A DNA stretch of 64,000 nt. Source: Amycolatopsis mediterranei (GTDB lineage Bacteria; Actinomycetota; Actinomycetes; Mycobacteriales; Pseudonocardiaceae). Below, piece by piece: positions 41,779 through 49,836 of this stretch. A program made the translations under genes and the position numbers. The notes below the pieces were generated by a model. It was given only the letters and a program-made list of their open reading frames with translations. It did no database searches and had not been told where the DNA came from. How positions within the stretch are numbered: the first letter of the stretch is position 1; the number at the start of each line of letters is the position of its first letter. The stretch lies in the NCBI RefSeq assembly GCF_026017845.1, contig NZ_CP100416.1, positions 3,380,948 through 3,444,947 of the forward strand, written 5' to 3'.

Positions 41779-42779
41779 GACGCCAGCACCTGCAGCATCC
41801 GCGGCCACGTCTTGTGCAGCTGCAGCTGCCAGTACGCCCACTGGTGCGTGCCGGGGCCGTAGAGATCCGCCGTCACCGGGACGCCGAGCTCGCGCAGCCG
41901 GCCGGCCATCGCCGTCGTCTGGGCACCGCAGAGGAACTCCAGGAGCATCGCGCCGGGCAGGACGTCGATCGGGAGCTTGGCGTCGAGCGGGCCCGGCAGC
42001 CCGTTGCCCGCCGAGAGGTACAGCTCGGTGCCGCGCAGGCGATCCGCGTTCACCAGCGGGTCGTGTGCTTCCCAGCGCGCGGCCTCGCGGCGCCGGTCGC
42101 CCCACAGGGCCTCGGGGTCGAGGTGGGCCGACGCGACGATCGCGCTCGTCAGCAGTTCGCCGCCGGCGCCGGCCGGGTTGAGGTTGCCGCTGAAGGAGGC
42201 CGCGTACCGGAACACCCCCGGCCGTCGGGCGGCGAGCTCGAACGCGCCGTACCCACCGAGGGAGAGGCCGGCGGCCGCGCGCCTGCCGTTCCCGCGGTAG
42301 CCGCGGTCGATCAGCTGCGGCAGTTCGACGGCGGTGAAGGTCTCCCACTGGTTGAGCGCGAGGTTCTTGCCGTAGTTCCACCAGTCGCTGAAGAAGCCCG
42401 CGGATCCCGCGCCGGGCATGACGACCAGGACGCCGGCGTCGTCGGCGAGCTGCCGGACGTCGGTGTTCGCGCTCCAGCCGCGGTAGTCCTGCAGCCGGGT
42501 CTCGCCGGCCAGCAGGTAGACCGCCGCCCAGCGCCGGTCCGGCTCGGCCGCCCAGTTCCGGGGCAAGATCAGCCGGACCATCGTGTACGCCCCGGCACCG
42601 GCCGAGCGCACGGTCAGGTCGAGCACCCGCGCGTCACCGTCCACAATGGTCTCGGCGACGACGTGCGAGCCGTCGTCGGCCCGGACGTCCGGGGCGCCGG
42701 CCGCGGCCGAGGCCGGGATACCGGGCAGCACGCACACCGCCGTCACCAGTGCCGTGAACCACCTCACAAAAGGGCGCAT
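41775..42779 (-). CDS. Secreted antigen-85-like acyltransferase/esterase
   Basis: A protein of 334 residues. A signal peptide (MRPFVRWFTALVTAVCVLPGIPASAAAG) leads into an alpha/beta hydrolase fold. The nucleophile is in AAGLSLGGYGAFELAAR (about residue 172) and the His in GPGTHQWAYWQLQLHKTWP near the end, which closely follows the Ag85 GTHSWEYWGAQL pattern. The family transfers mycolyl groups to trehalose or arabinogalactan, or acts as a simple esterase. ATG at 42779 follows GGAAAGGAAACGC. It diverges from the FAAL-PKS operon. Confidence 0.82.
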   Translation of the reverse strand: MRPFVRWFTALVTAVCVLPGIPASAAAGAPDVRADDGSHVVAETIVDGDARVLDLTVRSAGAGAYTMVRLILPRNWAAEPDRRWAAVYLLAGETRLQDYRGWSANTDVRQLADDAGVLVVMPGAGSAGFFSDWWNYGKNLALNQWETFTAVELPQLIDRGYRGNGRRAAAGLSLGGYGAFELAARRPGVFRYAASFSGNLNPAGAGGELLTSAIVASAHLDPEALWGDRRREAARWEAHDPLVNADRLRGTELYLSAGNGLPGPLDAKLPIDVLPGAMLLEFLCGAQTTAMAGRLRELGVPVTADLYGPGTHQWAYWQLQLHKTWPRMLQVLAS

Positions 42780-42842
42780 GCGTTTCCTTTCCCGGTCGCT
42801 CGAAGGTTCGGCCAAGCTAAAGGAACGACGCCGGTAAAAGCA

Positions 42843-42872
42843 ATTGTCCTGTCCACGATGTGAGCGGACAAT
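42843..42872. promoter_or_regulatory. Inverted repeat ATTGTCC-N16-GGACAAT
   Basis: Two perfect 7-base arms separated by 16 bases, lying 64-93 bases upstream of the Ag85-like start. The AT-rich arms suggest a regulator-binding site or a divergent promoter element. The binding protein is unknown. Confidence 0.5.
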
Positions 42873-43083
42873 GTGAATACCGGGAAAACAAACTCCCCCG
42901 CGCGGGTGAGGCAGCGGTCGCGCAGGGTGACCAATCTCGGACGCCCGTGCCACAACCCAGCCCAGAACTCGCCAGTAACCTGCAATCCAGCAGCTCACGC
43001 GCTGTACCCGAGGATGTTTACGCCGTCTTGAGGTGGTTCCGGTAACCGATTTCCCCGCGTAGCCTTCGCCGTGCCGCCGGATC

Positions 43084-43103
43084 GGACGTCGCTCGAGACG
43101 TCC
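43084..43103. promoter_or_regulatory. Inverted repeat GGACGTC-GCTCGA-GACGTCC
   Basis: A perfect 7-6-7 inverted repeat lying 62 bases before the first gene of the FAAL-PKS operon. It could be an operator or an RNA hairpin in the leader. Confidence 0.5.
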
Positions 43104-43165
43104 CCGGCGAAGGGTTCCAGCGCAGGGGCCACACCTCCCCGAGAATGCTCCCGGAAGGGTTCTTC

Positions 43166-43834
43166 ATGGCTGCCCGAATTCGCTTTCCCCCCGCCCGCCT
43201 CGCCGTCCTGCTGATCGCCGCGGCCGCCGTGGCCACCATTTCCCCCGCAAAACCGGCCACGGCGGTCCCGGTTTCCGGGCCGCCCGCCGTGCCCCCGGCC
43301 GCGCTGCTGCCCGCCGAGACGATCCCCGGGCCGCCCGCGGCGCGCGACGTCTTCGACGTCGCCACCGCACTGTCCACTTCGGACCGGAGTGCCGGCGGGG
43401 AGTGCGCCGACGTCGTCCACGGCCGGCTGCTGCGCCCCGGCGCGGTCACCGGCCAGGGCTTCCAGACCGCGGTACCCGGCGGGCAGCTGTCCGAACTCGT
43501 CGCCCGCACCCCGCAGCCACCCGATCTCACCGCCTGGGCCGCGCAGGCGCGCCGCTGCGCCCGCGTCACCGCCGACGATCAGGACCTGCCCACGGTCTCG
43601 GCCACGACCGTCACGACCGCACCCACCGTTCCCGGCGCGCAAACCCTGTCCTACCAGCAGGTGCTGACCCTGCCCGGGCAGCCGGCCGGGCTGCCCGGCC
43701 TCCGCCTGCGCACCGTCGCCATCGCCGCCGACGGCGTGCTCGTCCTGCTCCGCGACGCCGGAGCGACCGACCTCGACCTCGACACCCTGGCCGTCGCCGC
43801 GTGGCAGCACGCGGCCCCGCGGCTGGGCCGCTAG
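43166..43834 (+). CDS. Small exported protein of the FAAL-PKS operon, unknown function
   Basis: A protein of 222 residues that I do not recognise. A signal peptide (residues about 1-33, hydrophobic core LAVLLIAAAAVATISPA) is followed by a Pro/Ala-rich linker and a domain with two Cys (ECADVVHG and RRCARV) that could pair outside the cell. ATG at 43166 follows GGAAGGG; an upstream ATG at 43145 would spoil the signal. It is 18 bases from the acyl-AMP ligase gene, so it probably works with the exported product. Confidence 0.7.
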   Translation: MAARIRFPPARLAVLLIAAAAVATISPAKPATAVPVSGPPAVPPAALLPAETIPGPPAARDVFDVATALSTSDRSAGGECADVVHGRLLRPGAVTGQGFQTAVPGGQLSELVARTPQPPDLTAWAAQARRCARVTADDQDLPTVSATTVTTAPTVPGAQTLSYQQVLTLPGQPAGLPGLRLRTVAIAADGVLVLLRDAGATDLDLDTLAVAAWQHAAPRLGR

Positions 43835-43852
43835 CACCCGCAAGGAGAACCC

Positions 43853-45574
43853 ATGTTCCAGGAGAACTTCCCGGCGGTGGGCGGCGACACCCTGACCGCG
43901 TGCCTGCGCCACTGGGCGGCGACCACGCCCGACGCCCCCGCCCTCACCTTCGCCGACTTCGCCGAGGACCCCGCGGGGCGGCGGCGCACGCTGTCCTGGC
44001 GGCAGCTGGCCGAGCGCGTCGGCGCCGCCGCGGGCGCGCTGCCGGTGTCGCCGGGCGACCGGGTCGCCGTGCTCTGCCCGCAGGGCCCGGACTACGTCAT
44101 CGGGTTCCTCGCCGCGATCACCGCGGGCGCGATCGCGGTGCCCCTGTTCGATCCGGGGCTGCCCGGCCACGCGGGACGGCTCGCCGCGGTCCTCGCCGAC
44201 TGCGCGCCGTCGGCCGTCGTCACCACGGCCGGCGCCCGGCCGGGCGTGGTGGAGTTCCTCGGCAAGGACACCACCGTCGTCACGGTGGACCGGCCGGAAC
44301 CGGTGCGAACGTGGCCGGCACCCACCGCGGCCACGGACGACGTCGCGTACCTGCAATACACCTCCGGCTCGACCCGCAGCCCGGCCGGCGTCGTGCTGAC
44401 CCACGCGAACGTGCTCGCCAACGTCACCCAGGCCGTACGCGGCCTCGGCCTCGACCCAGCCGCGGCCACGACGGTCTCGTGGCTGCCGCTGTTCCACGAC
44501 ATGGGTCTTGTCCTCGGCCTGCTCACCCCCCTGGCGCTGGGCCTGCGCTCGGTGCTGATGGATCCCTTGGCCTTCATCGAGCGTCCGGTCCGCTGGCTCG
44601 AGCTGCTCGGCGACCACGCGGGCAGCTGGAGCGCGGCCCCGAACTTCGCCTTCCACTACTGCGCGAGCCGGATCCGCGAGGCCGACCGCGCGCGGCTGCG
44701 GCTCGGCCGGGTCGCCGCGATCGTCAACGGCGCCGAGCCGATCAACCCGGACGTCCTCGACCGGTTCCACACCGCCTTCGCCGCCGCCGGGTACCGGCCG
44801 GAGCTGACCCGCCCGGCGTACGGGCTGGCCGAAGCAACCGTCTTCGTCACCACCGGCCCCGCCGCGACCCCGCGCGTCACCACGTTCGACCGCGGCGCCC
44901 TCGCCACGGGCACCGCGCGGCCGGCCGAGGAGGGCGTCCGGCTCGTCGCGTGCGGTGCCCCGGCCGGGCAGCTCGTCGCCCTCGTCGACCCGGACACCGG
45001 GGTCGTGCGGCCCGACGGCTCGGTCGGCGAAATCTGGGTGCACGGGCCCAACGTCGGCGCGGGGTACTGGCGGAAACCCGTCGAGAGCACGGAAACGTTC
45101 GGCGCCCGGCTGGCCGGCGACGACCGGCCCTGGCTGCGGACCGGCGACCTCGGCGTCCGCCACGACGGCGAGCTGTACATCGCGGGCCGGATCAAGGACC
45201 TGATCATCGTCGACGGGCGCAACCACTACCCGCAGGACGTCGAAGCGACCGCCGCGTCGGCCGACCCGGCGATCCGCCCCGGCAGCGTCGCCTCCTTCGC
45301 CATCCCGGGCGCCGACACCGAAGCCGTCGTCGTGGTCGCCGAACACCGCGGCCACCCGGACCTGGCCGGACCCGCCGAGCGCGCGCTGGCCGCCGCGATC
45401 CGGCGGCTGATCTCCGACGCGCACGGGCTCGCGCTGCGGGACGTGCTGCTCGTGCCGCCCGGGCGGGTCCCGCGCACGTCCAGCGGCAAGATCGCGCGCG
45501 GCGCCTGCCGCGACCGCTACCTCGCCGGCGACTACGGAAAAGCCGGCGACTACGGAAAGGCACTGGCGCGATGA
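43853..45574 (+). CDS. Fatty acyl-AMP ligase (FadD32-like FAAL)
   Basis: A protein of 573 residues of the adenylate-forming family. YTSGSTRSPAGVVLTHANV is the ATP loop (about residue 168), LPLFHDMGLVLGLL and NGAEPI are FAAL-type blocks, YGLAEATVF is the adenine motif, RTGDLG and SSGKIARG complete the set. FAALs make acyl-AMP and load it directly on a carrier protein. The next gene starts with such a carrier, overlapping by 4 bp. The C-terminus contains a tandem duplication of AGDYGK. AAGGAG precedes the ATG. Confidence 0.9.
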   Translation: MFQENFPAVGGDTLTACLRHWAATTPDAPALTFADFAEDPAGRRRTLSWRQLAERVGAAAGALPVSPGDRVAVLCPQGPDYVIGFLAAITAGAIAVPLFDPGLPGHAGRLAAVLADCAPSAVVTTAGARPGVVEFLGKDTTVVTVDRPEPVRTWPAPTAATDDVAYLQYTSGSTRSPAGVVLTHANVLANVTQAVRGLGLDPAAATTVSWLPLFHDMGLVLGLLTPLALGLRSVLMDPLAFIERPVRWLELLGDHAGSWSAAPNFAFHYCASRIREADRARLRLGRVAAIVNGAEPINPDVLDRFHTAFAAAGYRPELTRPAYGLAEATVFVTTGPAATPRVTTFDRGALATGTARPAEEGVRLVACGAPAGQLVALVDPDTGVVRPDGSVGEIWVHGPNVGAGYWRKPVESTETFGARLAGDDRPWLRTGDLGVRHDGELYIAGRIKDLIIVDGRNHYPQDVEATAASADPAIRPGSVASFAIPGADTEAVVVVAEHRGHPDLAGPAERALAAAIRRLISDAHGLALRDVLLVPPGRVPRTSSGKIARGACRDRYLAGDYGKAGDYGKALAR

Positions 45575-48500
45575 GCGAGCCGACCACCGACACCCTGCGC
45601 CGCTGGCTCCTGGACACCGTCGCCGAGCACACTGGCGTCACGGCCGAGCCCGACCGGCCGCTCGGCGACTACGGCCTGTCCTCCCGCCAGGCCGTCGGCA
45701 TCACCGCCGACCTCGAGGAACGGCTCGGCAGGCGGCTGCCGGCGACGCTGCTGTGGGAAAGCCCGACCATCGACCACCTCGTCCGCAGCCTGACCGGTGC
45801 CGAAGAGCCGGACGTCCCGCGCGGCACGGACCGGCGCCGAACCGATCCCATCGCCGTCGTCGGCCTGGGCTGCCGGTTCCCCGGCGCGGACGGGCCCGCC
45901 GAGTTCTGGGACCTGCTGCGCGAGGGCCGCGACGTCGTCCGGACCGCGCCGCCGGGCCGCTGGAGCGCCGAGGCCGCCCCGGTGCTCGGCGGATTCCTCG
46001 ACGACGTCGCCGGGTTCGACGCCGAGCACTTCGGCATCACGCCGCGCGAAGCGGCGACGATGGACCCGCAGCAGCGGATGCTCCTGGAGGTCACCTGGGC
46101 GGCGCTGGAGCACGCCGGCCTCGCACCCGCGTCGCTGCGCGGCAGCAGGACCGGCGTGTTCACCGGCATCGCGACCCACGACTACGGGCACCTCACGATG
46201 ACCGGCGGCGAGCCGGACCTGTGGACGGCCACCGGTGCGGCGGGCAGCATCGCGGCCAACCGGCTGTCGTACGTCTACGACCTGCGCGGGCCGAGCATGG
46301 CGGTGGACACCGCGTGCTCGTCGTCGCTGGTCGCCGTGCACCACGCGGTGCGCGCGCTGCGCGACGGCGACGCGGACCTGGCGCTGGCGGCGGGGGTCAA
46401 CCTCATGCTGCTCCCGGGCCCGACCGCGGCGTTCGCGGCCGCGGGCCTGCTGGCGGGCGACGGCCGCTGCAAGACGTTCTCGGCCGCCGCGGACGGGATC
46501 GCGCGCGCCGAGGGCTGCGGCGTCGTGGTGCTCAAGCGCCTCGCCGACGCCGAATACGACGGCGATCGGGTGCTCGCGGTGATCCGGGCCTCGGCGGTCA
46601 ATTCCGACGGCCGCTCGAACGGCCTGGCCGCGCCGAACCCGCTGGCGCAGCAGGCGATGCTGCGGGAGGCGTACCGGGGAACCAATCCGTCCACTGTGGA
46701 TTATGTGGAGGCGCACGGAACCGGGACGCTGCTGGGCGACCCGATCGAGGCGCGCGCGCTGGGGGCGGTGCTGGGCGCGGGACGTGCGGCCGGAGCGCCG
46801 TTGCTGATCGGCTCGGTGAAGACGAACATCGCCCACGCGGAAGCGGCCGCGGGGATCGCCGGGCTGATCAAGGTGGTGCTCGCGATGCAGCACGGCACCC
46901 TGCCCCCGCAGCTGCATTTCGCGGCGCCGAACCCGCACATCGCGTTCGGCTCGCTGGGGTTGCGGGTGGTCACCGAGCCGACGCCGTGGCCCCGGCACAC
47001 CGGCCGCGCGACGGCCGGGGTGTCGGCGTTCGGGTTCGGCGGGACGAACGCGCACGTGGTGCTGGAAGAGGCCGCGCCACCGGGCCTGGGTCGGGAGAGC
47101 GGCCGGCTCGGCAGTGGCGCTTCGGGGCGGGACGGTGCCCAGCCGGCCGGGACCGGCGGCGGCGTCCGGATCGGCCTGCTCTCCGCCCGGACCCGCGACC
47201 GTCTCACCGAGCGGGCCGCGCAGCTCGCTGCCTGGCTGGACTCCCCCGCCGGGCGCCGGAGCTCGCTCGCCGACGTCACCCACACCCTCTTCCGGCGCGA
47301 CAACGCCGGCCCGCACCGTGCTGCCTTCGTCGCCACGGACCACCGGGAACTCGCCGCGCTGCTGCGGGGCGTCGGTGACCGCGCCGACCCCCTGCCCGCC
47401 GGTGCCGTGACCGGTGTCGCCGTCGCCGGGGAAGGGCCCGTCTTCGTCTTCTCCGGGCACGGGTCCCAGTGGGCCGGGATGGGCCGTCACCTCCTGGCCG
47501 TCGAACCCGCCTTCGCCGCCCAGGTCGACAAGCTCGGCGATGCCTTCACCGAGCACACCGGACGGTCGTTGCGCTCGCTCCTCACCGGCACCGCTCCCCG
47601 GACGCTGGCGGAGACGCAGCCGGCGATCTTCGGGACGCAGGTCGCGCTGGCCGCGCGGTGGGAGGCGCTCGGGGTCCGGCCCGCCGCCGTCCTCGGGCAC
47701 TCGCTCGGGTCCGCGGCCGCGGCCGTCGTGGCCGGGGTGCTGACCGCCGAGGAGGCCGTCCACCTGGTCGTCACCCGCGCCCGGCTGCTGGAAACGGCCG
47801 GTCCGGGCGGCGCGATGGCCGCGGTCGAGCTGACACCCGACGAGCTCGCCGAGCACCCCGGTGTCGAGCTCGCGGTCGACTCGGCGCCGGGGCAGGTGAC
47901 CGTCGCCGGGGACGCCTTGGTGCTCGACCGGCTCGTCGCCGAACTCGAGGCCACCGGGCGGAGCGCGCGGCGGCTGCCCGTCGGGGTCGCCGGGCATTCG
48001 GTCGGGGTCGAGCCCGTCCTCGGCGCCTTGCGAGACGCCCTCGCCGAGCTGGGCGGCCGGCGGCCGCTGGTGCCCTGGTACGACACGGTGCTGACCGACC
48101 CGCGCGAGCTCCCGGACTTCGACGCCGGTTACTGGGCCGCGCACCTGCGCCGCCCGGTCCGGTTCCGCCAGGCGGTCACCGCGGCGGCCGCGGACGGCCA
48201 CCGCGTGTTCGTCGAGGTGTCCCCCCACCCGATCCTGCGCGGTTCGCTGACCCGCACCCTCGAAGCGGCCGGGATCACGGACGCGGTGGTGACCGGCACC
48301 CTCCGCCGCGGCCAGGACGAGGCCCGCGCCTTCGCGGCGGCCGCGGGCACGCTGTACTGCGCGGGCACCCGCATCACGACGACCACCCCGGACGACGGCG
48401 CCCGGCTCACGGACGTGCCGCCGATGCCATGGCGCCACGAGCGGCACTGGTACACCGACACCGGCGGCGTCGGGATCCGCCCGGCCGAAGCGGCGGCGCT

Positions 48501-49836
48501 CCCGGCCGAACCCGAAACAGCGGCGCCGGATCGCACGGCCGCGCCCGCCGCCGGTGAGCGGCTTGCCCGCATCGTCGCCGCGATCATGGGCTTGTCCCCC
48601 GATCGGCTGGATCCCGATGTCCCGCTCGTCGAACTCGGGCTCGACTCGCTCATGGCGAACCGGATCCGCGAAACCGTCCGGCGGGAACTCGGCGCCGCGC
48701 CCGATGCCGCCGCCGTCCTCCGGGGTGCCACCCTCGCCGACCTCAACCGCGATCTCGCTCCCCGCGGCGACGAACCCGCGGCCCGGGGCCGGGCCTGGGA
48801 CGCCGCCGACCGCCTCGTCCTCCGGCTCTGGCGGCAGCACACCGGCACCGAGGCCGCCGGCCTGCACGTCCGCCTCACCGGCACCTCGCAACCGCGGCAG
48901 CTGGCCCAGCTGCTCGCCGACGACCTCACCACCGAACTCGACACCCCCGTCGACCCGGCCGACCTCCTGCGCCACGACTCCCTCGCCGCAGTCGCCGACG
49001 TCGCACGGGCTCTCCTCGACACACGCGAGGCACGCGGGCCCGTGCACCTGCTCGAACCCGGCGACGCCGGCACCTCACCCCTGCTGCTGTTCCACCCCGG
49101 CGGCAGCACCTGCACCGTCTACCGCCCGCTGCTCGACCGCCTGCCCGCCGGCGTGCCCTGCGTCGGCTTCGAACGGGTGCCCGGCGCCGCCATCGAGGAC
49201 CGCGTCGAACGACTCCTGCCGCTCGTCCGGGCCCGCGTGCCGCACGGGCCCTACCGCCTCGCCGGCTGGTCGTTCGGCGGCGCCCTCGCCTACGGCGTCG
49301 CCACCCGGCTCGCCGACGAGGGCGAGCCGGTCGAGCTCGTCGCCCTCATCGACACCATGCTGCCGCTGCCGGAACCGGACCTCGACCCGCGCGCGTCGTC
49401 GGCCCGGCGGTTCCTGCGCTTCACCGGCTACGTCGAAGGCACCTACGGCCGGACCGTCCGCCTCGGCCACGACGAACTCGCGCCGCTGCCCGAAGAAGAA
49501 CAAATCGAGCTCACCATGCGGCGGGTCGCCGAAGCCGGGTTGCTCAGCCCCGGCGTCCTGCGGCACCAGCACCAGTCCTTTTCGGACACGCTGGCCGCCG
49601 AACGCGGGACGCCGCGGCCCTACGACGGCCGCGTGGTGCTGTACCGGGCCACCGAACCGTATGCCGCCGGGCTCGCGATGGAACCGCGCTACTCCCGCAC
49701 GGACCTCGCCGCCGGCTGGGCCGCGCTGTGCCCGCGGCTCGAAATCGTCCCGGTGGCCGCGCACCACCTCTCGGTCGTCGATCCGCCCCACGTCGACGTC
49801 ATCGCGCGGCACCTCGCGGACCAGCTGTGGCCGTGA
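45571..49836 (+). CDS. Pks13-like type I polyketide synthase, ACP-KS-AT-ACP-TE
   Basis: A protein of 1421 residues. The domains are an N-terminal carrier (Ser in DYGLSSR, about 38); KS about 92-515 with DTACSSS Cys249, His382 (EAHGTGT) and His422 (KTNIAHAE); AT about 624-905 with GHSLGS Ser711; a second carrier LGLDSL Ser1026; thioesterase about 1165-1421 with GWSFGG Ser1234, Asp1261 and terminal AAHH. There is no KR, DH or ER. This order is that of mycobacterial Pks13, which condenses two fatty chains and releases the beta-keto ester. At the AT selectivity site I read VAGHS rather than YASH or HAFH, hinting at an unusual carboxyacyl extender. It probably accepts acyl-AMP from the adjacent FAAL. 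Confidence 0.9.
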   Translation: MSEPTTDTLRRWLLDTVAEHTGVTAEPDRPLGDYGLSSRQAVGITADLEERLGRRLPATLLWESPTIDHLVRSLTGAEEPDVPRGTDRRRTDPIAVVGLGCRFPGADGPAEFWDLLREGRDVVRTAPPGRWSAEAAPVLGGFLDDVAGFDAEHFGITPREAATMDPQQRMLLEVTWAALEHAGLAPASLRGSRTGVFTGIATHDYGHLTMTGGEPDLWTATGAAGSIAANRLSYVYDLRGPSMAVDTACSSSLVAVHHAVRALRDGDADLALAAGVNLMLLPGPTAAFAAAGLLAGDGRCKTFSAAADGIARAEGCGVVVLKRLADAEYDGDRVLAVIRASAVNSDGRSNGLAAPNPLAQQAMLREAYRGTNPSTVDYVEAHGTGTLLGDPIEARALGAVLGAGRAAGAPLLIGSVKTNIAHAEAAAGIAGLIKVVLAMQHGTLPPQLHFAAPNPHIAFGSLGLRVVTEPTPWPRHTGRATAGVSAFGFGGTNAHVVLEEAAPPGLGRESGRLGSGASGRDGAQPAGTGGGVRIGLLSARTRDRLTERAAQLAAWLDSPAGRRSSLADVTHTLFRRDNAGPHRAAFVATDHRELAALLRGVGDRADPLPAGAVTGVAVAGEGPVFVFSGHGSQWAGMGRHLLAVEPAFAAQVDKLGDAFTEHTGRSLRSLLTGTAPRTLAETQPAIFGTQVALAARWEALGVRPAAVLGHSLGSAAAAVVAGVLTAEEAVHLVVTRARLLETAGPGGAMAAVELTPDELAEHPGVELAVDSAPGQVTVAGDALVLDRLVAELEATGRSARRLPVGVAGHSVGVEPVLGALRDALAELGGRRPLVPWYDTVLTDPRELPDFDAGYWAAHLRRPVRFRQAVTAAAADGHRVFVEVSPHPILRGSLTRTLEAAGITDAVVTGTLRRGQDEARAFAAAAGTLYCAGTRITTTTPDDGARLTDVPPMPWRHERHWYTDTGGVGIRPAEAAALPAEPETAAPDRTAAPAAGERLARIVAAIMGLSPDRLDPDVPLVELGLDSLMANRIRETVRRELGAAPDAAAVLRGATLADLNRDLAPRGDEPAARGRAWDAADRLVLRLWRQHTGTEAAGLHVRLTGTSQPRQLAQLLADDLTTELDTPVDPADLLRHDSLAAVADVARALLDTREARGPVHLLEPGDAGTSPLLLFHPGGSTCTVYRPLLDRLPAGVPCVGFERVPGAAIEDRVERLLPLVRARVPHGPYRLAGWSFGGALAYGVATRLADEGEPVELVALIDTMLPLPEPDLDPRASSARRFLRFTGYVEGTYGRTVRLGHDELAPLPEEEQIELTMRRVAEAGLLSPGVLRHQHQSFSDTLAAERGTPRPYDGRVVLYRATEPYAAGLAMEPRYSRTDLAAGWAALCPRLEIVPVAAHHLSVVDPPHVDVIARHLADQLWP

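Larger units (their letters stand above)
42780..43165. other. 386-bp divergent intergenic region with two inverted repeats
   Basis: This is the longest gene-free stretch of the window and separates the Ag85-like/SDR unit from the FAAL-PKS operon. It contains two palindromic elements (42843-42872 and 43084-43103, listed separately) and its left half is unusually AT-rich for this genome. Promoters for both directions are expected here; I see no conserved gene. Confidence 0.6.

Noticed and set aside
45525..45566. AGDYGK hexapeptide duplication at the FAAL C-terminus as a functional linker
   Set aside because: It is one short in-frame duplication at a flexible end just before a coupled start, probably a slippage event without function.
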